Part shown: positions 48,340-60,416 of the stretch, piece by piece | How the letters are laid out: each line of letters starts with the position of its first letter | How positions within the stretch are numbered: position 1 is the stretch's first letter | NCBI GenBank assembly: GCA_037954665.1 | Contig: JBBMOL010000065.1 | Span: forward strand, 1,426,001 to 1,490,000 | Source of the DNA: Laguncularia racemosa | Taxonomy: Eukaryota > Streptophyta > Magnoliopsida > Myrtales > Combretaceae | Reading direction: 5' to 3' | Length of the DNA: 64,000 bases | Position numbers and translations under genes: made by a program | The notes under the pieces: model-generated | The model's database searches: none | What the model was told of the DNA's origin: nothing | Seen by the model: the letters and a program-made list of their open reading frames with translations, nothing else

Positions 48340-49330
48340 GAGTCAGCCCATAGTTGGGCACTTGTCTAAACATTCCCTTTAATAGGGTAGTCAGCCCAAA
48401 AAGAGGCACTTCCCTAGATCTCTTAAGGTTAGCCCATAGAGGAAACCTTTTTGAGATATCATTTTTATCTTAGGTTAGTCAGCCCAAGATGGGCACTTTC
48501 CTAAAAATCCGTTCTCAAGGTCAGCTCATAAGGGCACTTTTTGAGACACTCTACTATAAGTTAGTCAGCCCAAGATGGGCACTTTCCTAAAAATCTGTTC
48601 TCAAGATCAGCTCATAAGGGCACTTTTTGAGACAGTTCAATCAATTTTATCATAGGTTAGTCAGCCCAAGATGAGCACTTTCCTAAAAATCCGTTCTCAA
48701 GGTCAGCTCATAAGGGCACTTTTTGAGACACTTTACCATAGGTTAGTCAGCCCAAGATGGGCACTTTCCTAAAAATCCGTTCTCAAGGTCAGCTCATAAG
48801 GGCACTTTTTGAGACACTCTACCATAGGTTAGTAAGCCCAAGATGGGCACTTTCCTAAAAATCTGTTCTCAAGGTCAGCTCATAAGGGCACTTTTTGAGA
48901 CAGTTCAATCAATTTTATCATAGGTTAGTCAGCCCAAGATGGGCACTTTCCTAAAAATCTATCTTAAGGTTAGTCAGCCCATGAGGAGCACTTTCCTAGA
49001 TTCTCCCGATTAGTCAGCTCTTGGGGCACTTTTCGGAAATATTCTTCCAAACAGTTGCTAGTCTAACAAGATGCTTCTGTTGACAGGTAGCCAGCTCATA
49101 AGGGCGCTTCCTAAGTAAATTTTCTTTCCAAGGTTGCTAGTCTGATAAAACGCTTCCTATCATCATTTCTTCCACACAATGCTTGAGGTGTTTCCTATCA
49201 CCAATTAGTCAACCCATAAAGCACTGTTTGGGGAGGGAACATTACTCTAAATTGTTAGGACCATCTTAAATCGTGGGATTATTAGCTCTTGGAGCATTTT
49301 CCTACTAAAACAAATGCCAGGTAACCAGCC
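48340..49330 (+). repeat. Tandem repeats in the 3' UTR, two alternating unit lengths
   Basis: Units begin AGGTTAGTCAGCCCAAGATG and carry GGGCACTTTCCTAAAAATC, GTTCTCAAGGTCAGCTCATA and AGGGCACTTTTTGAGACA. Unit starts near 48,473, 48,559, 48,654, 48,740, 48,826 and 48,922 give spacings of about 86, 95, 86, 86 and 96 bp. The longer units carry an extra GTTCAATCAATTTTAT word. More diverged units continue to about 49,330. Confidence 0.9.
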
Positions 49331-49410
49331 AAACCAAGGCGTTGTCTATTTAAGAGGCCAAAAATGGCGTCTTTCTTGTCTTTGTAGTTAAGTTTTTCAA
49401 ACTTTACTAC

Positions 49411-49423
49411 AAAGAGGGGCAGC
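49411..49423 (+). other. Polypurine tract of the Tat/Ogre-like element
   Basis: AAAGAGGGGCAGC directly precedes the 3' LTR start TGTAAACACCCC at 49,424. Confidence 0.85.
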
Positions 49424-49704
49424 TGTAAACACCCCATTTTTGCCCTAGGAATAAATAATAATAACTAATAATCAATTCTTAATTTTTTCCAATTTTTTTC
49501 AATTTTTCTTTAATTTAGCATAAATAATAAAAATATTCAAAAAAATAAAAATAAATAGGAAAACACATCAATTTTGAAAAATGATTTCAGAAATGGCAAT
49601 AATAAATAGTAAACAATTTTTACAAATTTTTGAAATTTCAAAAAATACAAAAAAATAAAAAAATCGCATTGCATATATGCAATTTGCGAAATTAGAAAAA
49701 TCAG

Positions 49705-49815
49705 GAAAATGGGCTAGCCCAGCTGGTCCGGACCACGGGCTAAGACGCGCGTAAGAGTGCTTGGTCGCAGGTTCGAATCGCGGGAGAAGCAGTTTCCGCG
49801 TTTTGAGTTTTTTTA
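49705..49815 (+). promoter_or_regulatory. tRNA-like unit with pol III A box, B box and T-run (3' LTR)
   Basis: The same arrangement as in the 5' LTR: A and B boxes intact and again starting 55 bp apart, with seven T near 49,809. Substitutions between the two copies fall between the boxes rather than in them. Confidence 0.5.
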
Positions 49816-50119
49816 CTTATCCAGGACACGTGGCAGCATCCGATTGGCTGGAGGAAACGCACGCGCCGGGCGCATGATTATCTCCTACCTCGGGTCCGAG
49901 ATCGCCGGCGAAAGAAAAATTCGAATTTCGGTCGTTTCGATTCGATTTTTTGCACAAATCCAACAGATCTTCAACAAAATTGAGATAAACATCATCTAAT
50001 TGGAATCAAATCGCAACAAATCGATGGATTTACACAAATCGGAGTTTTTTTTTTAACCGAAAATCCGATTAGCTTCAATCAGAGGAAATCCGAGCTTATC
50101 CAGGTCGGTTTCAAGCGCC

Positions 50120-50127
50120 TATAAATA
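50120..50127 (+). promoter_or_regulatory. TATA box of the 3' LTR
   Basis: TATAAATA in the same context as in the 5' LTR. Confidence 0.7.
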
Positions 50128-51557
50128 GAGGAGGAGTGGAGGAAGCCAAATCACGAATCACAATGGAGAGAAAGTGAGAAAAGAGAGCAAATCGGAGAGC
50201 ATCGGAGGAAACCCAAAACCGCGAACTGCCGATCGAAGCCAAGTCGCCACCAGGAGACGTTCTAGGAGCAAACCACCGCTACCATTGGATTCAGCACCCT
50301 CGAGAAGCTAGGATTCGACACCTCACCCATTGCGAAAGGCCGCCGGAACGCCGTGAACGAGCACTCCCCGTCGCCGTGACCGACCGATCCGACCCGACCC
50401 GCGCACTGACCCGGATCCAGGTAAGTCGGATTTTCCGGATTTTTCCAATTTATTTATTTATTTTTATTCCGATTTTATTTATTAGTTGTTATTTATTTAT
50501 TAATTTGTTGGTTATTTATTTATTTATATGTTTATGTTTTATTTTCTATAAATAGGAAAATGTTAGAAATTAGATTTTTAGGATTTAATAATGTAGAAAA
50601 ATAATAAAATAATAATAATAATAATGTAGAAAAACAATATAAATGTTAGAAAAATAATAATAGAACTTTAGATTTCAAAATATGATAGATAATAGTTTAG
50701 GATAAAAGTTTTAACAAAAAATTCACAAAAATCATAAAAATCAATAAAAATCATAAAAACTATAAAAATCATGAAAACTTAGAAAAATTATAAAAAAATT
50801 GTAGAAGAATAATAAAAATCATAAAAATGATACAAAATCATAAAAATTACAAAAAAAAAGAAGAAAAATCATAAAAATCATAAAAATTCAAAAATATTAT
50901 AAAAATGAGTTTTATCACTTAGAAAAATCATTTTCTTCAAATAAATCCAAAATTGATGTTTTTCCTAAAAATCATTTTCAGAGTCAAATTAAAGCTTAGG
51001 CTTAGATTTTTTTAGAAAAATCCAAAAAAATGTTAAAAACATAAAGCAAAAGAGATTTCAAAATTAAAATTCACAAACACACTTAAAGTTTTCAAAAAAA
51101 GCGAACTACGGCTTGTTTGATCCTGGATAGCAGGTACATAGACACCCATTCAGGTCAACCCATAAAATGAAATAAAAAATCATTTTCTTGAAATAATTCA
51201 AAAACATAATAAAAGTAACAGAAACACAATAAAACTCATTTTTAAATAGGAACAATTTTAGGAGATTAGGTGATAACCGTAAGGTTTTAATAGGTTAGCC
51301 TCCGGATTTAGAAACTCTGGTTTTCCATTTTCCTGTTTTCAAAAACGAGAAGAGGAAATAACGACGACTAGTGGTCCAAATTAAGACTAATCCGCTCATT
51401 TAGTCTTAATTCAATATTTCCCAACAACGGTTGGGTGGCGACTCCAAAAATCAAACGAAATTCCTAACTCAAGTCAAGGATCTACATTAGATGAGCATAG
51501 GGTCTAGTCTAGATAGAATTAGGAATGGGAATTCAAAAAATTAGACTCGACAACATG

Positions 51558-52160
51558 AATACCATACTCACATGCGCATGATACACCACATTAATAACAC
51601 ATGCATATATGCATTGTTAATCCACAACACAATCACACCTCAACTTACACATCATTCATAATCAATTTCACAGCATAAGGGTACTTATAACCTCGATACA
51701 CACAATATTGTCCTAGTGGGAACTATCACCGTGGGCCTCATTTAACCCTAATCTACCTTAGATCATTTCAACACATGGCTCTACTAGGAATAACACGGCA
51801 TACCGATCATCGAGGTGCCTTATAGAGATTTGTAACTGCGGGCCCTTAGGCCAAGCTAAGCACAAACAACATGTAACCTTTCATTCACATTTCACATTGC
51901 ATTACAAAATTCTTATAACCAATTTATTTAATAACTACCTAACAATCATAACCAACAAACACGGTAAACACGTACTTGAGATCCTTGCCTTAAGTATGTC
52001 TGGTCCCAAACTTAAGCTAAGTTAAAATCTGTACAATCATCAATACATCATTCTTAGTACTAATATAAGAATAATATAATTCCCTTAATTTCTCTTAATC
52101 TATTAGGTTATCTAAGGTCTTACTAATTATCTAGGTTACGTGAAAATTGGTTTAGTTAGG
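51558..52160 (-). mobile_element. Minus-strand chromovirus-type LTR, right half
   Basis: Continues the LTR interrupted at 36,839. It is colinear with 10,560-11,090 (GGGAACTATCACCGTGGGCC, GGGCCCTTAGGCCAAGC, TTATCTAGGTTACGTG). Its far end is lost where a MITE-like element begins near 52,161. Confidence 0.6.
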
Positions 52161-52920
52161 GGTCAAATGGATATAAAATGAAGTTAGTTGGCCCCGTAAT
52201 AAAAATTCAATGACGAATTGCTATTATAAAAAATGTTGAATTGCAATTCTTTACTCCTATCTTTGAATTGCAATTCAATGGACCTATTTTTTTTTTTCTA
52301 ATGTGCCCTCATCAAAATTAAAAATTACAAACATTACCAACCTAAAATTTAAACAATTTACAATCAAATACACTTGATCCCATATCACATAAGCTAATTT
52401 ACACTAAAACAAACCCTAGCCCCATCTATTTACGATCAATCACAAACCTTAACGTATCTATCACTATCTTATTTCAAGCCCTCCACTGCCCGTTGTACCA
52501 TCTCTCTCTCTCTCTTTGTAATCATCGATTGTCGTCCTACTGTTCAACATCCTTTGATACATAATCTTTAAGTTATCTAATTTTTTGGAATTTAAGTGTT
52601 GATTTGGAAAGGTGTTTAGGGATTAAGGTTTCAAATAGGGAAAACAATTTGGAGTTAGGGAATGATGAAGTTTTTTTTTTTTCAAAAATGTGACTTGGTT
52701 ATTTTATGTGTTAGTTTTTGTTGTTATTTAATTAAACAAGGGGTATTTTAGTCCTTATATTATGTATTTATGACTTGTTCCTTATTTAATTCTATCAAGT
52801 GAATGGTGTATAATTAATTCTATTACAATCAAGTGAATATTTCTAGCTTATTACAACTTTATTCGATTCCCATGTAATAGCAATTCAATTGCAACTTCAT
52901 TTTATTTAGTGAAATGAACA
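52161..52920. mobile_element. MITE-like element of the GAATTGCTATTAC family
   Basis: The right end, read backwards, starts GTTCATTTCACTAAATAAAATGAAG. The left end has GGTCAAATGGATATAAAATGAAG, and both continue into GAATTGCTATTA and GAATTGCAATTC words. The arms are imperfect inverted repeats. The interior is non-coding, with a CT-rich patch near 52,500. Confidence 0.5.
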
Positions 52921-53430
52921 TGCAACATATGATCACTTTTACTAACTTTTATAGTCAACATTATAAAGTTCAAATAAAAACAAAGATGTTAACTAAAATT
53001 CTAAGTTAGTAACTTGAAGACTTAGAGTATCACAAAATCACTATGCAATAGTTGCAAAGTGCGCACCAAAGTATATAAGGCATATGATGGACATTTATGC
53101 TCCTTTTTGGGTTTTAAAAGCACAAAGGTAAAAAAAAAAAGTAAAAAAAAATAAAATAAGATAAAAATAAGTAAATAAAGTGGGAATTGTAAACAGTATC
53201 AAGCTAGATCATATAAAGATGCACTTTTAGCTACACTACCACATTGACCCATGACAAGACAACAGTATTGCTTGCATGACAATGAGTATCTTGTGTTGTT
53301 GAATGGTGCTATAAAAGTTATGATTCGATCTAATGGTTTTGTTGGCGGGGGGATGTTTAGAGATATTATACTTGTGTGATCAGTAGTAAACTATAGCTCC
53401 GAAGTCACTTTTTGTAGTTAACATTGCTTA

Positions 53431-53450
53431 AGTGGGAGAATGTTAGAATA
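53431..53450 (+). other. Possible Ty1/copia polypurine tract and LTR edge
   Basis: AAGTGGGAGAATGTTAGAATA resembles the junction of a copia polypurine tract (AAGTGGGAGA) with a 3' LTR starting TGTTAGAATA. No copia coding sequence is recognisable upstream and no partner LTR is present, so this is only a weak hint. Confidence 0.3.
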
Positions 53451-54448
53451 CTTAATGTACTTAGGTTGCCATTAATTGCAATGGGAATTTTGATTATATT
53501 AAAATCAACTTCTAATAATAATAATAATAATAAAAAGACAGTATGCAAAAACTCGCTATGGTCATATGACCAAACTAAAATAATTAGGTTTTGCATATCC
53601 TAATAAATTATTAATGTGGTCATATAGGCTTGGTTTAAGCTTAAAGTGTCTAAGGTGGATACATGACTATAGGGCTCCTTAAGAAAGGTTGTTAATGTAA
53701 ATAAGCTAAGTCCTTCACTTGTCCTTAATATTGCTAACCCTAACTCTAAATCCATCAAGAGATACTTAAATTAATTATTGGAAAATATATATATATTTAG
53801 TCCTCTAACCTTTAGCCATATTTCTATATATGAGTTTTAAATCTTTTTTTTTTATTTAAATCTTTAACATTTTCAAATGTTTATAAATTAGAGATTTTGT
53901 TAACATATTCGCATACACATGGCAGTGCTTGATTCATCCAAATAATTAATTCAAATAATAATATAATTAAATATATACAAAATAACTAAATTAATTAAAA
54001 TAATTTAAAAAATTAAAAAGAAAAAAAGAAAAAGCTTGCAATTTTTTTTTAAAAAAAGAAGAAGTAAGCATCTAACCACTTAAGGCAATGAGGTGGCTGG
54101 TGATCACTTGAGGGAGGAGGTCATGTAACCCTTCATAGGTGGTTGTCGCCCAATCCCTAGTCTTTGGGTGGCTTGATTTCCCCTAAAAAGTTTGATGTGC
54201 CGTGACCTACAAATGAAAGTTGTTTATTTAACCTGCCTTTGATGATGGATGGCCACCAATCACCATAAATTAAAAAAGAAAAAAAAAAAGGATGAAAAAA
54301 CCAATCGAGTCTAAGTTGGACAAGGAAATGTATTAAATTTTGAGTTTCCCATTAAATCACATCCACATCAACATTTTATAATAGCATGACATTCAATTGA
54401 TTCAAACATATATGGCAAGATTAGGTTAGATGAATCCATATTTATAAC
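53451..54448. other. Intergenic AT-rich DNA
   Basis: Contains an ATA/TAA microsatellite near 53,513-53,533. If the copia edge is real, part of this is LTR. No gene is seen. Confidence 0.45.
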
Positions 54449-54775
54449 ATGTTTGGTTTACAACATAGATAAGATAGGAATAGAATTGCAATTCCTTAAA
54501 AATAAAATATAAAAGTAATTGCTATTACTTTATTTAGTTGCACTTAAAAAATGATATTAGTAATAAATTAGAAATATATCTAAAAATATCACCATATTCT
54601 TATTCCAATATAAGACTTAGCTCTTAAATTAAGGTCTCATGGATATTTAGATATATGGAAATATGTTGGAAAAATCTAAAAAAATAGCTATTTCTTTAGT
54701 CCTATAAATGAATTGCAATTTTTCATTTCGTGGTAACCAGAATTCTGTAAAATAATTATTTTGTTGACCAAACAT
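54449..54775. mobile_element. MITE-like element with ATGTTTGGT ends
   Basis: Starts ATGTTTGGTTTACAACATAG and ends ...ACCAAACAT. The first nine bases are a perfect inverted repeat and the next ten are partly matched. The length is 327 bp. The interior has GAATTGCAATTCC and AATTGCTATTAC, words shared with the elements at 52.2 and 56.5 kb. The target duplication is unclear. Confidence 0.55.
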
Positions 54776-55405
54776 AGGAATAAACTTGTAAAAAGGAATA
54801 GCTACCCCCAAGAAGTTAACTAAACTTGTTAGAATTTGAGGTGTCTCCATTGCAAATGGCTCCTTTCCATTTTCATTATCTCAATTTATATTCATTTATA
54901 ACTTAATAAATAATATTTTTTGAGTTTTTTAACTATTTTATGATGTCATTGTAATGTCATGCTCTTCTTTATAATATAAACCATTCATTATATATGAACA
55001 TATCTAAAGGGAGGGAGAAAGTTGATGAAAACTAAAAAAAAAAAAAAATGTAGAGAGAGAGGATCTAAATCTTTCACCACATGATATATTATTTATTCCA
55101 TCCATATATGGTTTCCATTAAGTGAAGACATTGAGGTTGATTGAAGCTTAAAGACAAAATGTATTTTCAAAACACAAACAAAACCATAAAACCAATGATA
55201 CTTGCTCATTCATGCAGCATATGAAACAGAAAAGATTTTAAAAGAAAATTTGTCAATCAATTGCAATAAATATAGTGAATATTTGAATGTTAGAACTCCT
55301 CCTTCCATGCCATTGCTAAGAGATACTTTTAGTTGTTTTACTTTTTTCTTTTTATCAAAACTTCCTTTCCTTCAAAATTCAAAAATTAATAGCAATATTT
55401 TTAAG

Positions 55406-56141
55406 TAGAGGTGAGTGGGTGACCCTATTATATAGGATATCCACTCATACCCTATTTGACTTGATAGGTTCTTGGTGGATATTAAGAGTCATAGGATAGG
55501 ATCTGAGTACAAATTTTTCATAAACTACTCCCATATGATAGGGTATAAGTATGAAGTATTTCTACTCTATACCTACCTTAGATCCTATATTCTAAAATAT
55601 ATAGAGTATAGGTTCTAGGGTATCTTGTTTTCATTATATAAAATATTATTAAATGATATTAATAAATGAATAGTAAATGACAATATTAATTTCTTTTCTA
55701 ATAAATATTTTAGTAGAAAAGAAAAGAAAAAGTCATCCCTCTTTATTTTCCTTATTTTCTCCATTTTCCTCTCAAACTTTAGACTCTTCTATTCTTTTCT
55801 TTTATTCTTTCTCTTTTACTAAGTAGTAATATCATAAAACTTAAAAAAATAAAATTAAAAAAAATAGTTTATTTAATTTCACATATTTTTTTAAATTTCA
55901 TACATTTTGTATACTAAGAATTTATAATTCACATATATATATATTTTTAATATCATATAAACTTGAAATTTATAGAAGAAGGGTAAAATTTACAAGTTTT
56001 ACATAACACTCTATACCCTATAACTTGGTTCTTGAGTGTTACAAGGTATGTTCTAGTTCAAAAAATTGCGAATATGTACCTTATAAAGTGTGGTACCGAT
56101 TAGGCCTTATACCCTATCCACTCTATACTCACTTACTCATA
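55406..56141. mobile_element. Non-autonomous hAT-like element
   Basis: The left end is TAGAGGTGAGTGGGTGACCC. The right end read backwards is TATGAGTAAGTGAGTATAGAG followed by TGGATAGGGTATA. Flanks TTTTTAAG (55,398-55,405) and TTTTGAAG (56,142-56,149) match at seven of eight positions, the 8-bp duplication expected for hAT. The interior is AT-rich with repeated CCCTAT/ATAGGG words near both ends and no transposase. Confidence 0.6.
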
Positions 56142-56495
56142 TTTTGAAGACAGAAAGTTGACTTCTAGGCACTATTTGCCTAGAATATATCTATCTTGTA
56201 TCCCCCATTAATATTTAAAATGCCAATTGACAAACATAAATATGACAATTTCTAAGTAAAATAAGTATGTATAAGGAATTATAATAGGAAAAATACATTG
56301 AATAATTCCTATTTATTTTGATAAATATTTTGGATATCTATAAGATATATTGCAAGTACATCCCCATATGTTTACTTTATAAATGATTGACCTTCCATAT
56401 TTGAAACTGAGCATTTAAACCACTAACTACATGTTCACTTTAGAAAAAATAGCTATTTTATTCCCTCCTCATTTAATATGATTTGTTATTACGAT

Positions 56496-56866
56496 GTTCA
56501 CTTACATTTTAGATACTGTAATAGCCATTCTACATGAATTGCTATTATACAAAATAATGAGTAACAATTCATGCCTCTACCATCATAAATTGCTATTCAA
56601 TAGTTTTTTTTTTGGGTCATTTTCTCGTGAATATCTTTACATTAGAAACACCACTACCACCACTATATCTATTATGTAATATAATAAATATTTATTTTAT
56701 TAAGGGTATAATAGATATTTTACTTTTACTACTAATTAATTCCTTACTTTTTTATTAATATCAACTAAATAATGTAATAAGAATATAATAGTTATTACAA
56801 TTATATTATATATCCATTAAATTACAATTCAAATCCCCCTTAATTCTATATAGTGAAATAAACAAA
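56496..56866. mobile_element. MITE-like element of the GAATTGCTATTAC family
   Basis: The left end GTTCACTTACATTTTAGATA leads into TGTAATAGCCATTC and GAATTGCTATTAT. The right end backwards is GTTTATTTCACTATATAGAA, close to the end of the 52.2-kb element. About 370 bp, non-coding. Confidence 0.45.
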
Positions 56867-59091
56867 CTATAAATTATCAAGAAGAGTTTTAAACTCCTAC
56901 ATGTCCATTTTGCTATTAATTTCAAGATTTTTTTTTAATTTTGCTATTTATTTTATTAATTTAGACAAAAGTGAAATAGTAAAATGACCTAAAAACACGT
57001 CTTTTAAACATTTAATGGCCTAAATACTGAACTGCAAAAATAGAGGATTAAATGTATTATTAAGATAAATTGCAACAGTTTAGAAACCGTGAATTCCATT
57101 GGATTCTAGGGATGCCATTGGATGAGGTTTGGATTAGGTTTTATAAAACCTACCCAAGAAAATAAAGAAGTTCTAAGTGGGCTTCTGAAGGAGGGTTAAT
57201 TCATATCTGGCCAAGTGGGGCTGTTGATGATAAATTATTAATATTCACTGTTGATTGGGCCTTATGCCCATACGACAGGCTCACATTGAAGAAGACAAAA
57301 GAAATAATCTTTTGTAAAATCAGACTGAAATTTCCATTGAAGTAATTTATAACTCGTGTGAAGTATCGTACTTTGTGTTTTACAAACCATAATTAAATTG
57401 GGTAATTATAATATTTGCATTTAAGATGTTTTGTAGAATTTTAAATTGTACTCTTTTTGTTTTTTCGTTGTTATTTGATATGATGATGCATCTTCTAAAT
57501 TAAAGATGGTTATGAGACGGATCGAATTTGATTATATTTTATTATTATCGCCTATTAACTAGATGACACCATCATTATTACTTTCACGTGGAGATAATTT
57601 CTAGCTCTCTCATTTTGAGATGTCGAACTACTTGGTGCTGGTGAAGTGAATTGGAAGCTGAATGGTAATAGGTAAGAAATAAATTAATTAAGAAATTAGC
57701 CTAATTTAGACAACTTCTATACATACAATGAAATCATGTTATCATACAAGTTGTGAGTATAAAACTAAAGCGTGGGGATCGAAATAAACTTTTATATAAA
57801 TTCAATTTATCATGAACAAAACATTCTGGATCTTTAGATTAATGGAATCCATCACTTTTCGTTTTAAATGTCGATCCCATAAATTAAAGCATTCGAATTA
57901 CTTTATGAGAGAAATATGGAGAAAGTGGAGAGTAATCAGTTGCAAAGCACTTTACATAAGTGACCTTAGTCCATAGATTTCATGCCAAAACTTAAACCCT
58001 ATCTATGGAAATGGTGGACATTGTGTCACTAGGAGGAAACCACTAAGTGCCCAATACTTGATTGCGATTTGACTAAATCTATCTAAACTTAAAGGACTCG
58101 AATGACTGTCTAAATTGATGGATTGTTGCACCTCATACAAATTATTTTACAACTAGTTTTACACAAGGGCTCTACTAAGTTTACTTATGATGTCTAGTGT
58201 AATGTCCTCCACAAACTATATGGTATCGTTTGGTTGTCATAAATTTATTGCATTATACTAAATAAAATGTTTTATTCCTTATTTAGTTTATATATTTTTT
58301 CAATTATTAGATAAAAATGATATTAAAATACTAGACAAACCATCTAAAATATAGTATAAAAATCAAAATTTCTAAACAGGAATACAAAAATTCTTATATA
58401 ATATTTTGTATATCATATTTAGTATAATACTTTGTATTTCTAAAAAATAAACATAAAAATCTTTGTCTAGTACAATATGTACTAAACGTATTATAAAAGA
58501 GTTATATTATCTTATTTTTCTTATTTTATAGTATTTAGTACTATTTGTATTGTATATCTTTTCTTTTTTTTTCTAATACCTCATAAGAGATAAACTTTTA
58601 TTCTTATATTTCACAAATTAGAAACTCTTTTGCAGATACATTGCATAAGATATACTATTCACATACCTCAACAAGCCAATACATGTTTGAAAGTAATAAA
58701 CAAAAGTTACAAAATGATCCCACAAAGATCAAATGCGCAACACTCTAATTCCTGTTAGAAGAACTTAATGCTCTTGGAAAATTGATGGAGGTTCTTAAAG
58801 GGTAGTTCTCTTTTTCTCATACTTAAAAAAGTTTAACGCATGTCTCTTGCTGTCTTTATGCACAAAATCATAAGTATCTACTATTGCTATCAAATAGAAA
58901 GAAGAAAGCAAGAATCACATCAAGAGCCAAAATAATCAATAGATACCCTTTCATTATTGGGCTCATCTGCATCTAGTTGGCTAACTAAAAACCATAATTA
59001 GAAAAGAAGCATGTATATGACATTACATGCATATTTATATATTTTAACATGAGAGATGTGGCACACCGAACATGATTTTGAATATTAAAAG

Positions 59092-59114
59092 CCTCATTGT
59101 CCCCGACAATGAGG
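59092..59114. repeat. Perfect short inverted repeat
   Basis: CCTCATTGTC and GACAATGAGG are exact reverse complements separated by CCC. No T-run or gene boundary is next to it, so its role is unknown. Confidence 0.7.
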
Positions 59115-60395
59115 TGTTACATATAAGTCTTATTATAACATTTTTTCATCATTTACTTATTAAAACCATGAGCCCAAGAGCAAGAAGATTTTGTGGTGGA
59201 TGCAAGCATAAGCGTTTTTTACTTAGGCTTTCGTCTCTTTGCTTGTGCACGTTAGAAGAAAGTGTGGATGGAACGTGGAGAAAACCCTAATGCATGTGCC
59301 ATCACCTATTGGCTCCACATACGTCGGCTCTGTCTCCTTTCTACTTTCATCATCTTGTACCTTTTCACATGAAAGAGTGCCGGAAGGAAATAGTTATTTT
59401 TAAAGTAAGCTGGATTTGAAAAAAATTTAAGGATGGTTTAGTTTGATTGGATTTAGTTTGGGTGAGCATAATTCGAACCCAAACTGAACCGTAAACCAAG
59501 TGCATGTAAAAAAAAAAAACTTTTATTCTAATTATTGTTTGGTTCTTTCTTCACTTTTACCGTAAAATTATCAATTTCACTTATTTTCTTAATCATGATT
59601 CACAAAGAATATAATTATGATTTAGTTTGAATATGCAAACCGAGTAATCATTCTCATCTTAAATTAAATGGAAAAGGGAGAAGTATAGTTTTGGTTCTTA
59701 ATGTTTTCCTATTTTTTTATTTGAATCTTTAATTTTTTTTAATTTAAAAAATCAATATTTTTAAAACTTTACAAAAATAGATTTTTCATTGAATATGTTA
59801 CATTTTTAAAACATCTTAAGCATATATTAGCTTTGAATTATCCTTGGATTAGTTGTTCAAGGTGGCTAGGGTATATACTCAAATTTTTTTCAGCAACTTT
59901 TTTTATTTTTAATTATTATTTTTGTATTTTTTATTATATCATATCATTATATATTTAATATTATTTTTTATTATATTGTGTATATTAATATATTTAATAT
60001 TATTATTTTGTTAAATTTAATTATCATGAATCGGTTTGAATAATTTGATGAAAAACTTAATATATTTAATAGAAGTTATTTTTTTAAGGTTTTAAAATAT
60101 TAAAAAAAAACTGATGGCTTGAATAAAAAAAATTATAATAAATAAACTTGTGGACTCTTTTCCTATTTTAAAATAGCTGGGGATTTATCTGATGTGACCA
60201 AAAGATTACAGAATATATGAAAAAGATGCAACTTTTTCCATCTGTACGATTCTGGAAACGTCCTTCACTTGCTCTGTCAAATCTGCTCTCTCAAATCAAA
60301 TGTTAAAACTCAATTATAAAGCATTGGGAAACTTTTGAAGTTGTATTTTCTTATCTTTCGTTTTTATGTTTTTTAACATTTGTATGAAAAAAAAA

Positions 60396-60416
60396 AAATA
60401 TATATATATATATATT
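60396..60416. repeat. AT microsatellite after poly-A
   Basis: A run of about ten A is followed by about ten AT units. Confidence 0.85.

Larger units (their letters stand above)
36840..51552 (+). mobile_element. Complete Tat/Ogre-like Ty3/gypsy LTR retrotransposon, 14.7 kb
   Basis: Two LTRs in direct orientation (36,840-38,987 and 49,424-51,552) bracket an internal region with primer-binding site, ORF1, gag-protease, RT/RNase H, second RNase H/integrase, repeat-rich 3' UTR and polypurine tract. The 5-bp sequence ACATG flanks both ends (36,835-36,839 and 51,553-51,557), a perfect target duplication. An extra ORF1 before gag, a second RNase H, a long 3' UTR with tandem repeats and an apparent intron between protease and RT place it in the Tat lineage near Ogre. 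ORF1, gag and pol contain stops or a frameshift, so this copy is not autonomous. Confidence 0.95.
49424..51552 (+). repeat. 3' LTR of the Tat/Ogre-like element
   Basis: 2,129 bp, the partner of the 5' LTR. It keeps the A box (49,715-49,726), B box (49,770-49,779), the T-run, the TATA box (50,120-50,127) and the CAG/GTAAGT donor (intron position 50,421). It ends ACTCGACA at 51,552, followed by the target duplication ACATG. A promoter here could drive transcripts into the flanking DNA. Confidence 0.95.

Noticed and set aside
48340..49330. CRISPR-like array
   Set aside because: The units are direct tandem repeats without unique spacers, in a plant retrotransposon 3' UTR.
59072..59290. 72-codon frame with Cys/Arg-rich middle
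   Set aside because: It is short, has no recognisable domain, and is isolated in intergenic DNA.
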